A DNA stretch of 64,000 bases, taken from the NCBI RefSeq assembly GCF_023078275.1, contig NC_062971.1, forward strand, positions 3,906,001 to 3,970,000. Reading direction: 5' to 3'. Shown in pieces: positions 9,604 to 18,261 of the stretch. The translations under genes were made by a program, and so were the position numbers. Within the stretch, counting starts at the first letter, position 1. Each line of letters begins with the position of its first letter. The notes beneath the pieces are model-generated. The model ran no database searches. It worked only from the letters and a program-made list of their open reading frames with translations, and was not told where the DNA came from. The DNA comes from Leguminivora glycinivorella (Eukaryota; Arthropoda; Insecta; Lepidoptera; Tortricidae).

Positions 9604-10597
9604 GAGATGTGTCGTTCGCGAGTGAGTGATTCAAAAGAACTATATCTTTTGCCTGAACTCGCTCGCTCTTCAACTCAGTAGAGATTCAACTCGCTCATTT
9701 CGATCAGTAACTCACTTATCTCAAAGGCAACCCACACTCAGGCGACGCATGTCTTAAGACGAGGAACGGACGTAAGACGCGCCCGAAAACATCGAAACTC
9801 GCCATTTTTGATTGCTCCCCCGCTCCTCCATGCAACTTTTTCACTGTACGAACTATTGGTTCGCAAACAATAGACTATTGTTAGTTATTTAAAATAATAA
9901 TGATTAAAATATATTCATAACTTCTCAAGCAATAGTGGTTTAAAGTAAACTCGAAAATCGAGCATTTTAGTAAACTTTCATAAAAATTCTTAGAGGAAGT
10001 GTAATAAATGTTATAGTATGCTATATATTCGTGAACTACTCAGTAAGCCCTTTTATTTGATACCCCACACGGCATGGTTTGATGAAAAAATTGTATGCGA
10101 TTTTTGATTGCCGGGGTGCGGGGAAGGGGACCACAAAACTGGTTGGCAACATATGTTTATATGGTTTTCGGGCTCTATAAAATATGTATCTGACGTCAGA
10201 ATGAGGTGCGCTATTTTTGCAAACGAACATCCCCTTGGAGCCTGCTCTATTACACTAAGCTTTCCTAGTTGGCTGTCCCTATAGCTATTCTGTAGTGGTG
10301 CGACAGAGACAGACTGTGTTTCAATAGTAACGCCAACGATTGTCACTTTGGGAAGGCCCGGCAGTTTCAACACACGAAAATGATTTATAAAAGATACCAC
10401 AACAAATTCAAAAACATACGTGTCTTGTTCAGTTTTAAACCTTAGTTCTATGTATCCATGGTTGATATTACACTGTGGGTTTGGGAATTAAGTTTGCGCT
10501 TCTGTAAGTTATGCGGCTATTCGTTTTAGGGGTGAGACACAGAAGTATGGGACGCGTACGCTCCTTGTATAAGTACCGTTACCACGAGTTTAACACT
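9604..10597. other. Harbinger-MITE fragment and unassigned DNA
   Basis: At about 9727-9790 one end of the GGGACC/CCCACACTCAGG MITE family is seen (CCCACACTCAGGCGACGCAT, AACGGACGTAAGACGCG) with no partner end. The remainder has only short AT-rich frames. Confidence 0.5.
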
Positions 10598-10941
10598 AAA
10601 GCCTCCGCCACACATAAAGCGTTTTGATACAGATATACAGACTTTATTGGTAAATATAAAATATACATATTACACGTCATAGCCTTAAAAACTAGTTAAA
10701 ATAGCGTAGCGTCAGCGGAGCGCAATGATGGCGGTGTGCCGGACGAACGCTGGCGTTCCGCTCGCATTCCGCGCGCATTCCGCTCGCAATCCGCGCGCAT
10801 TCCGCTCGCAATCCGCGCTCGCTAGTTCCCGTCGGCGTCCGCTGGGCGCAACGCCAGCGTTCGTCCGGCGCACCGCTATCATTGCGCTCCGCTAACGCTC
10901 CGCCTATGCTCTCAAAACGCGCATGTGTGGCCGAGCTTTAA
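10598..10941. mobile_element. GCGTTTTGA TIR element with internal insertion
   Basis: The left end is TAAAGCCTCCGCCACACATA at 10598 and the right end is CGCGCATGTGTGGCCGAGC at about 10936. Internal inverted arms (GAACGCTGGCGTTCCG region against CGCCAGCGTTCGTCCGGCGC) pair with each other. Some 70 bp that start ACAGATATACAGACTTTATT interrupt the left arm at about 10630-10700, apparently a separate insertion. The element is non-coding, and the core is strikingly GC-rich compared with its surroundings. Confidence 0.65.
10755..10820. repeat. 11-bp minisatellite (six units)
   Basis: Six 11-bp units of the form CATTCCGCTCG / CATTCCGCGCG / CAATCCGCGCG follow each other in the core of the TIR element. 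The alternation of CTCG and CGCG units suggests a 22-bp higher-order unit. Confidence 0.8.
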
Positions 10942-11459
10942 ACGTCATCGCCCACGTGTGCGAAATTCGTCTCTTTGCTTTACAAAATGTATGTAATTCT
11001 TACAGAACAGAATGTATTATAATAGCACATAATATACCCGTTTCCCTAGTAAAACTAGTTATAGTTAGCTCCTATGGTGGTAAACTACTTAATTCTTACT
11101 TATTTGGGTAATTTTCCTATAACGCCTTAATATTCACGTTCGCAAATATTCACGTCACGCCTTAATTAGCAAATATTCACGTTCTCTGCCAGAGTTGAAA
11201 AGTAGGTAAGAACGTGCGATTTGTGTAAGGATTCCGTGGCAACATTTTCTTTGTTGTTAAATCGGTCCACGAGTTTACAAAAGTTTTGGTATTTTCCTTT
11301 AATACCGCTCTCATTCACAAATCAACAACTCGTCTCAATCCAGGGAAGTGAAATAAGACTAAACAATTAACCATTTATTATAAAATTCAACTCTAAACAT
11401 TGTAATAACAAAAATCCCTCACTTAAAGGATGTTTAATTGTTTTAACGTCTGTAATTTC
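10942..11459. other. No gene; short AT-rich repeats
   Basis: The motif AAATATTCACGT recurs about three times at 11128-11185 (also CCTTAATATTCACGTTCGC). Nothing else is recognised. Confidence 0.5.
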
Positions 11460-11472
11460 GGCATAAATATAT

Positions 11473-14074
11473 ATATTTTTTTTTAATCTTATTTATTTTA
11501 TAAGCCATACATCTAGTTTGATTAAGTCGGCTTAAAAATAACAAACTTTAGGTATTACCTAAATCAACAGTTATTGAAATTACATTTTAAACGTTGGTTT
11601 AACAGGATAATTAACTAAGGATTACTTTTATAATATTCAAATCTAAGGTCTAGTGACTGTATCATGAAACTCAAAAATCTACCACTATATTTAGTAGTGA
11701 ATTCTGAGCTCAAGATTTGATGAAAGAAGAAGAGGAGTTCCCCGCAGAGCACTGAGTTTCCTTTAAGAGGTCCAGCCTTGGTTGTTCGTTGATTGTACAC
11801 TCGAGAACTAAGTGGAGGAGGTCCTCCTCTCTCTCACACCTTGAACAATTTGGATCATCTCTTTTCTTCATTATGAAGTTAAATTTGTTAAGTGGGATGT
11901 GATAAGTTCGGGTTCTGAAGCAAATAACTAACATTTTTCTGTTAAGGTTTCGAGAGGCAAACCAAGGTGAGCGCGGTGGTTCGCTTACAATGGTTCTATA
12001 CCAGATGCCTTTGTTTTTTGAACACTCATTGAAATAAGATTTAAATTTGGTGTAAATGTCGGTTTTCACTTTTGAAAGATGATCAGTGTAGTGCGGTACC
12101 GTATCGAGGGGTATGCCGTTCTGTAGAGCCTCAGATGCAAGGGAGTCAGCTACCTCGTTACCCCTGATGCCGACATGTGAAGGAATCCATTGTAAACGAA
12201 CTTCAACCCCGTTACGTATCAATCTATGGATACATTTAATAATGAGGTAAGCTTCGTATCTACCGACACTATCGCCCTTAGCACTTCCCAACAAATGTTG
12301 TAGACCGCTCTTCGAGTCCGTAAATATTACAATTCTACGGTATTTTGTCGATTCCAAGTAATGTAAAGCTTCACTGATTGCCAATAATTCAACTCCAATT
12401 ATGGGAATACATGAACTTTCAATAAGAAATTTTGCCCCAAAACTCGCCGCTTCATCGTAAAAAGCGCAACTGGAACCGTGCTTTGTTTTGGATCCGTCTG
12501 TGTAAATTTGCATGTGATCTAAGAACTGGATGTCTATCATGTCTTCAGTACGTTGCTTGAGATCGTGAATGGGTAGTTGAGCTTTAGGTACTTTAACATT
12601 GCTCACTCTGTGCACTATGATTGAATCCCAGGGGAGTGTCTTAACATCATACGAAAGCGAGAACTGAGGCAAAACTTCACATTTTGACATAGGAAGGCTG
12701 GAATACTTTCTGAAACTCTCAAGCAACATTGGAGGATGATTTTTGCGCCAGTATCTTGTGCCCGATTGTAATGTGTTTTCTAATGTTTCTAATTGTTTCC
12801 TTAAATAGTCGGATGTTCTAGAAGAAAGTTTCAGGGAGTATTTGTCACTTAAATATGTTCTTCTAAGATTTAAGGGTGGAATACAAAGTTCGGTTTCCAT
12901 TGCAAAAATTGGGGTGTCGCGAATAAAGCTTCCACAAAGACGGAGACATTGGTTCTGGATTACATCCAACCTCTGAAGGAGTTTTGAGTTTGCGTTACCG
13001 TAAATTATACATCCGTAATCAAGACGAGATCGCACCAATGCCAGATAGAGCCTTCTTAAGTGAATCGGATGGACACCCCACTTTGAGCTGCTTAGCGAAC
13101 TGAGGATGTTAACGTATGCAATACACTTTTGGGCAGTTTCCGAAATGTGTCGAGTCCAATTTAGGCGACTGTCTACCCAAACACCCAGAAACTTTGTACT
13201 GTTAACAACCTCAATTTCAGTGTGATCTACACGTATATTAATCTTAGGTACATTATACTTTCTAGTGAACACGCAAAGTTTAGTCTTTGACAAAGAGATT
13301 TCTAGTCCGATCTTTGCTAACATTGCTGTAAAGATGTGAAGACCTGATTGAATGTTACTAGCACAGACATCGATGCTTTTGTTAATACAATAAAGAGCAA
13401 AATCGTCGGCATACTGTGAGATCTTAACTGTCTTGACGAGTGTGTTGCATAACTCAATTGTGACTATGTTAAATAAAATAGGTGACATGGGATCACCTTG
13501 AGCTAAGCCTTGTCTGCTAATTCGTGTTATTTCCCTTCCATCTTGTAACCTGTATATCAAAAACCTCTCTCCTAAAAATTCTCTAATATATCTACACAAT
13601 AGCGGATCCACGTCAAATTTAAGTAAAGAGGTTATAAGAGGTTCAATTGCCACATTATTATAAGCATTGCTTATGTCTCCGTAAGCACATAAAACGTAGT
13701 CCTTGTTTGTAAACGCCAATTCTGTGTCTACAATAAACCTACTAAGATTGTCTTGGCATGAGAGTCCGCGACGAAAACCTAAAGTACTATCATTAAATAA
13801 TTTTTTGCTTTCGAAATGGTATTCGAGGCGACGAGTTATCATTAAATTAAAAGTCTTACAAAGGCAGTTAATAAGCGAAATAGGACGATATTTAGTAGTA
13901 TCAGTATTTCTTTTTGGTATGGCTATAAGTTTGATGCGACGCCACTGCGTTGGTATCTTACCTTGTTTATAAATTGTGTTAAAAATGTGTAGGAGAAACT
14001 CTTTTGCATTATCCGGCAAATTACTAATCATAGAGTAAGTAATGGAATCTAAGCCCGCCGAAGTATCTACTCTA
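11473..14074 (-). mobile_element. 5'-truncated LINE with RT and RNase H
   Basis: A minus-strand non-LTR retrotransposon ends at a nine-base A tail (T run 11476-11484 on the plus strand) just downstream of an AATAAA signal (complement at 11492-11497). It is flanked by a 13-bp target duplication, GGCATAAATATAT, at 11460-11472 and 14075-14087. This fixes the insertion at 2602 bp. The truncation point cuts off ORF1, the endonuclease and the start of the RT. The rest of the frame is open, so the insertion is fairly young. Confidence 0.88.
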
Positions 14075-14112
14075 GGCATAAATATATTTATTTGTACCAA
14101 AATAAATTTCAT
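11710..14112 (-). CDS. LINE ORF2 fragment: reverse transcriptase and RNase H
   Basis: The open frame covers 800 codons, but the first dozen codons (14112-14075) lie in the target duplication and flank; true LINE sequence starts at 14074 with RVDTSAGLDSITYSMI. RT motifs are in order: YRPISLINCLCKT, GFRRGLSCQDNL, YGDISNAYNN, GLAQGDPMSPILFN and the catalytic box QYADDFALY (13402-13413). An RNase H domain follows, with YTDGSKTKHGSS, GVELLAI, FTDSKSGL and WIPSHVGIRGNEVAD. A C-terminal CSRCEREEDLLHLVLEC knuckle-like motif ends it. An RNase H-bearing ORF2 suggests an I-group clade. Catalytic residues of both enzymes are intact, but with no endonuclease the fragment cannot transpose. Confidence 0.88.
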   Translation of the reverse strand: MKFILVQINIFMPRVDTSAGLDSITYSMISNLPDNAKEFLLHIFNTIYKQGKIPTQWRRIKLIAIPKRNTDTTKYRPISLINCLCKTFNLMITRRLEYHFESKKLFNDSTLGFRRGLSCQDNLSRFIVDTELAFTNKDYVLCAYGDISNAYNNVAIEPLITSLLKFDVDPLLCRYIREFLGERFLIYRLQDGREITRISRQGLAQGDPMSPILFNIVTIELCNTLVKTVKISQYADDFALYCINKSIDVCASNIQSGLHIFTAMLAKIGLEISLSKTKLCVFTRKYNVPKINIRVDHTEIEVVNSTKFLGVWVDSRLNWTRHISETAQKCIAYVNILSSLSSSKWGVHPIHLRRLYLALVRSRLDYGCIIYGNANSKLLQRLDVIQNQCLRLCGSFIRDTPIFAMETELCIPPLNLRRTYLSDKYSLKLSSRTSDYLRKQLETLENTLQSGTRYWRKNHPPMLLESFRKYSSLPMSKCEVLPQFSLSYDVKTLPWDSIIVHRVSNVKVPKAQLPIHDLKQRTEDMIDIQFLDHMQIYTDGSKTKHGSSCAFYDEAASFGAKFLIESSCIPIIGVELLAISEALHYLESTKYRRIVIFTDSKSGLQHLLGSAKGDSVGRYEAYLIIKCIHRLIRNGVEVRLQWIPSHVGIRGNEVADSLASEALQNGIPLDTVPHYTDHLSKVKTDIYTKFKSYFNECSKNKGIWYRTIVSEPPRSPWFASRNLNRKMLVICFRTRTYHIPLNKFNFIMKKRDDPNCSRCEREEDLLHLVLECTINEQPRLDLLKETQCSAGNSSSSFIKS

Positions 14113-15370
14113 CTACTTAATAAGAAATTAGGTTACAAAAAGACAATAAATTTAAATCGGAAGACAAAGCAATATTATAATTACATGGAGCTGATACGAT
14201 GAAGAGCTGTCCCGAGGAACTCTGTGATAAAACGTAACCTAATTTAGTTTGGGTCGTCATCAGCAGAATATCACTTTCATATGCTGCTGATGGTAGGCGT
14301 TACACGTGTAGGTATTTTAAAATGTTTACAAATTTATATGTAATGTTTACAAAACAAAACATCAAAAATCAGTGTAGAAAAACAGTTAGGTAAAAAATGT
14401 ATTTTGCTTATTTTTATAAAAGAGTCTGAACACAAAAATGTGTCCTCATTTCAGCATTCAAATGCTACCGCTTGTGACAAATCGCCGTAAGCGCTAGGAT
14501 CAAAGGGGCAACCCTAATGGGTTGTCACCACGAAACTAACGTGGGTTTTCGTATGATAATTACTTAATTTCAAATTTATATTACCTAATATTTATTTATT
14601 TGTTTATTAGGAGAACAGAGTTAAATGTACACATATTTGTATAAAAACTAACTTAAGTATATGGAAAAACATGCATTTACCTCCACAGCAGTTCTTACCG
14701 AGACATACATTGATTGATACATTTGAGTTTACGTATAAAATTATACGTCTCAGATTTTAGTATATAATGTATTCTATGTTATCTACAATGTATTGGGACA
14801 TATTTTATTTAACGTGTTATGCTTCGAAATTCCATTATTATTTACTATGTTACTTAGTAAAGTTCTGATGTGGTATGTTTGGGTCTGGTACATAGTTGTC
14901 AAAACGCATTGCGCGCACGAAATTGAACATATTCAAGGCAATTTCGAGAAAAAAATTTAACGAACTTTCGTGACATGGTATACGGAGTAACCTTATTCGA
15001 TAATAATAATACTAGCCCCGGGGTTGTATTAAAGAACCCGTAAAAATAATTAAGTACATTTGATCCATTCTAAAAATTCAAGTCAACAAAATTATTGTTT
15101 TGAAATGCTGATGTATTTCCGTAATTATTTGAAAACGATCCGCCCTCGATCGCTTTACGAAAAACTTAAAACAATGGGCGCTTTATTAATGAACAAAACG
15201 GCATACTCTGTAATCAGATACGGTTGGTAAAAACAATACAGTCCGGTGTTGAGAAGGGGACTGCCGCCCGTAAACCTGTATTTTATTTATATAAACGTAA
15301 ACTTAATCCTTCCTGGATATATTGACAACTTATAGGAAATATTTTTACACAATTTGATGTATTATGTTGC
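14088..15370. other. No gene; two small inverted repeats
   Basis: AAATTAGGTTAC at 14125-14136 is repeated inverted at 14234-14245, which may mark a ~120-bp TIR relic. CATCAGCAG and CTGCTGATG around 14260-14292 form a 9-bp stem. The rest is AT-rich without motifs. Confidence 0.45.
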
Positions 15371-15826
15371 GGATAAACTGCGGGAAAGCCGGCCTCCGAT
15401 GGTATGGCCATATACGCCACAGACAAGTAGACTACGTCGCAAACAGATGCCTTAATCTCACTGTCCAAGGCCCTAAGTCACGCGGCCCCGATAGGCCTAA
15501 GGGACCGGCCACACTTAAGAGACGCATGTCCTGAGGCGCGCAACGGACGTCCGCGCCACGCCGCCTGAATGTAATTCAAAAAACGTCTCCTCAGTACATT
15601 TTGTATAGGAAGGACGTAAGACGCGCCCCAGGTGGCGTGGCGGCGGCGTGGCGCGCGCCCCGAGACACGCGACGCTTAAGTGGGAACGCTACCTAAGAAG
15701 CGCTGGCTGGATGTCGTGGGAGCGGACATGCAAGAGAACAATCTCACGCCTAAGAATGCCGAAGGCAGGGCAAAGTGGAGAAGACTGAGCAGGAAAGCGG
15801 GCTACGCTGGGAAAACGCTAGGTTGA
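15371..15826 (+). pseudogene. LINE pol C-terminal relic split by a MITE
   Basis: Before the MITE the plus strand reads LRWYGHIRHRQVDYVANRCL and SRGPDRPK; after it (15694 onward) it reads KKRWLDVVGADMQENNLTPK and GRAKWRRLSRKAGYAG, ending at TGA 15824-15826. Together these are the usual RT tail (RWYGH, RPKKRWLDVV.ADM, KWR). The MITE at 15501-15693 sits inside the conserved RPK/KRW motif, so the LINE is older than the MITE. Confidence 0.72.
15501..15693. mobile_element. PIF/Harbinger-type MITE inside a LINE relic
   Basis: A 193-bp GC-rich element is flanked by TAA at 15498-15500 and 15694-15696. The ends share CCACACTTAAG / CTTAAGTGGG. Its middle contains the empty-site sequence (CAAAAAACGTCTCC, complement strand) into which the AGGGTTCC repeat inserted in the copy at 3368-4086. 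Confidence 0.7.
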
Positions 15827-16865
15827 AGAAGATCACAGAATATATAAAAGTAATACAACTACAGAAGGCTCACTGTCAACGACCTGTCAACGGACTGCAT
15901 GCGACATTGAGTTCTATTGCGCCGTGTTATCAAACGTCGAGGCATAGGTAATTGCAACAAAAATAAAAAAAAATAAGTGTGTAAATATTTAAATATTTTC
16001 CATAATGTTGATATCTAAGGAACAAAATTACAAATTCGGTTGTATGGAGCATCTATCGTCCCCTTTCTGAAGAAAGTGCACCAAGTGTTAAAGTTAAAAA
16101 AAAAAAGTTTATTCGGAACGTACCTAAAGCATAGAGCAATAAATTGAATAAAACATACCACTTCCTAGAACCAAGCTGGGCAATGAAACATGGTTAAAAA
16201 TTTTCTATTTGTTTTTGATTTCAAACATTGCACAAGAAATATCGTTTTATTTTTGAAATTGAAATCATCGATACAGTTAGTATTAACCTGATTAAAGTTA
16301 TTTTTGAACCTTCCAGTGGTTCTTAAAACCTATGGAATTATGTAGGTAAGTGTACCACACGTTAATTGCTATCCTATGCCATGTTTCTTAATGCAAATTA
16401 TTATATTATTATTTTAACCTAAGATAAGAATGCGGATTGTGTGAGTCAATTTAGTCAATTATATTAATTTATCATATCATTTTATTTTATAGATACTTAT
16501 ACCTTTTTTCCTTCAATTTCCTAAAATATTTTATACGGACATTACGAACAATGGCACAAAGAACCCTAAAATAGAAAATAAAGTGTTTTTCTTCCAATCT
16601 TTCGCTTTCTCTCGAACGGTTTCAATTTCTGTGAAACTACGGAAAATTAACAATCAAATTTTACTATTGCAATTCTCTCTCAGGAACGGGATTTTATCGT
16701 CTTTCTGTCGATACAATTACAAAAGAGAACAAAAAAACGTAAGTTAATAAAACCTACTCTCATTTACTTGTATTTGTAGGACGAAAATTGAGCAAACTCT
16801 TTAAAATCTCTCCATTGTATGGAAGGCCGTGTAATTTAATACATCTCTCGTCCACAAAATCCTTG
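15827..16865. other. No recognisable feature
   Basis: AT-rich DNA without open frames of note. One plus-strand splice-like pair (CCTTCCAG at about 16315 and TAGGTAAGTG at about 16343) bounds only 29 nt and is probably chance. Confidence 0.4.
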
Positions 16866-16869
16866 GTAC

Positions 16870-17116
16870 TGTAAGAGGTTTCGCATTCAGAATGAAACCT
16901 TTTACAGCAGTCATGGTCGCTGACTGGCAGTCCCTGATTTAAAATTGGAACAGTATAAGAACGTCAAGGAAAACAGACACTTCAATGGGGCATTCATATA
17001 GAAGCAGCGATTGAGAGTGAACGGTTGTACTTAGCTCCTAAAATATAAAAAAATATTGATTCAAAGCGTTGTTTAAATGTTTGGATGCTCTCCACTGATA
17101 GGCCGACTCTCTTACA
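16870..17116 (+). repeat. 5' LTR of Ty3/Gypsy element
   Basis: 247 bp, TG...CA, with terminal 8-mers TGTAAGAG and CTCTTACA. No difference from 22708-22954 was found by eye. No AATAAA is obvious; the AT-rich AAAATATAAAAAAATATTG near 17039 is a possible core signal. Confidence 0.93.
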
Positions 17117-17134
17117 TGGTGGAGGCACTAACGT
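17117..17134 (+). other. Candidate primer binding site
   Basis: TGGTGGAGGCACTAACG follows the 5' LTR without a gap. TGG is the complement of the tRNA CCA end. The primer tRNA is not identified. Confidence 0.5.
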
Positions 17135-17367
17135 CTGAAAGTTTCCCCTAGTTTCGGTTTCAGAGTTTTCAGACAACGAACCCCGACCTCACAGCGCGAG
17201 GAAGCGCATGCCAAGCGATAAGCCAAACGCGCTTTAAGAAGAAGGAAAACAAAGTGACCATCGTCGCCGATACGAAGAGCTATTCCGGGTGATATATTTC
17301 TTATTATCTAATATTCAGTGTCACCCATTCAGTAGTTAGAACATAGCTGTGCAAAATAGACATTAAC

Positions 17368-18261
17368 ATGGAATTGGAAAAATTCAACGGAACAACGGAC
17401 GTTGAAGATTTCATCATCCAGTACAAAATTGTTTCTCAAGTAAAAAAATATAAGGAGGAACAAAATAAGTATGCAATTGCGGCATATTTAAGCGGACCAG
17501 CTTTGCAATTTTACAAAGCAAATTTCAACAACTTTGCATCCCTTGATGACATATATGACAAGCTCAAAAAGGAATTTCCATCACGCGTCAATTATGCACA
17601 GGCATTTTATTATAGAACACAAGCACCTCATGAGTCGCCGTTAGACTATTACTATGCTCTGGATGCTTTAGCCACCAAAGCGACGGGCATAAACAATGAG
17701 ACATTTATAAAACACTTCCAGAGAAATACCAGTGAGAAATACAAAATGTATTTTGCGACAATACAGGCACAAACAAAAGAGGATTTGCGGAAAGCAGTTT
17801 GGCAATACGTAGACATTTTTGAAGCCGACAAATCCCCTCAGTTAAATATACCACTCACTGAAAGTGTTTCAATTTCATTGCCAACCACAATACCTGATAA
17901 GGAAAGACTATGTAGCTCCTATACAATAACAGGGTCGTCAACGCCAATTGCGTCAACGTCAGCTCCATCATATCATACACCAATACCATCGCCAATTCCA
18001 CCAACAACAACGTCAGCAAGCAACGCAAATGAAAGTCAGATTCCCGACCCACACATAACGCCAATGCGTGGTACCCAAACTCGTTATAATTTCAGAGACT
18101 CAACCTTACGTCAACCACAATATCGCAGCCAATACTACGGCGGCAGGGGCCGATACCAGCCACAGGGGCAATCTCCGAGAGGTGGATTCACACCGCGGCA
18201 GTCAAGAAACGAAAACCCAAACGACGACCAGCGACGTGGCAACGGAGCACCGCGCCGTTGA
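17368..18261 (+). CDS. Gag of the Ty3/Gypsy element
   Basis: A 297-aa protein starts at the first ATG after the leader (17368). Residues 1 to about 150 resemble a retrotransposon capsid domain (KFNGTTDVEDFIIQYK, AAYLSGPALQFYKAN, HESPLDYYYALDAL). A Ser/Thr/Pro-rich linker follows at about 165-235, and then an Arg/Gly-rich basic tail (GGRGRYQPQGQSPRGG) that probably binds RNA. No CCHC zinc knuckle is present, as in several insect Gypsy lineages. The frame ends at TGA 18259-18261, overlapping pol, which is in the -1 frame. Its product would assemble the particle that packages the RNA. Confidence 0.88.
   Translation: MELEKFNGTTDVEDFIIQYKIVSQVKKYKEEQNKYAIAAYLSGPALQFYKANFNNFASLDDIYDKLKKEFPSRVNYAQAFYYRTQAPHESPLDYYYALDALATKATGINNETFIKHFQRNTSEKYKMYFATIQAQTKEDLRKAVWQYVDIFEADKSPQLNIPLTESVSISLPTTIPDKERLCSSYTITGSSTPIASTSAPSYHTPIPSPIPPTTTSASNANESQIPDPHITPMRGTQTRYNFRDSTLRQPQYRSQYYGGRGRYQPQGQSPRGGFTPRQSRNENPNDDQRRGNGAPRR
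18216..18222 (+). promoter_or_regulatory. -1 ribosomal frameshift heptamer
   Basis: CCCAAAC lies in gag with codon phase C CCA AAC (codons start at 18217), which fits the X XXY YYZ rule exactly. The pol frame is -1 relative to gag and is open upstream as far as 18090, so slippage here gives a Gag-Pol fusion. A hairpin of 6 bp (CAACGG 18240-18245 with CCGTTG 18255-18260) lies 17 nt downstream, somewhat further than usual. Confidence 0.7.

Noticed and set aside
10755..10820. CRISPR-like array
   Set aside because: The units are contiguous 11-mers without spacers, in eukaryotic DNA.
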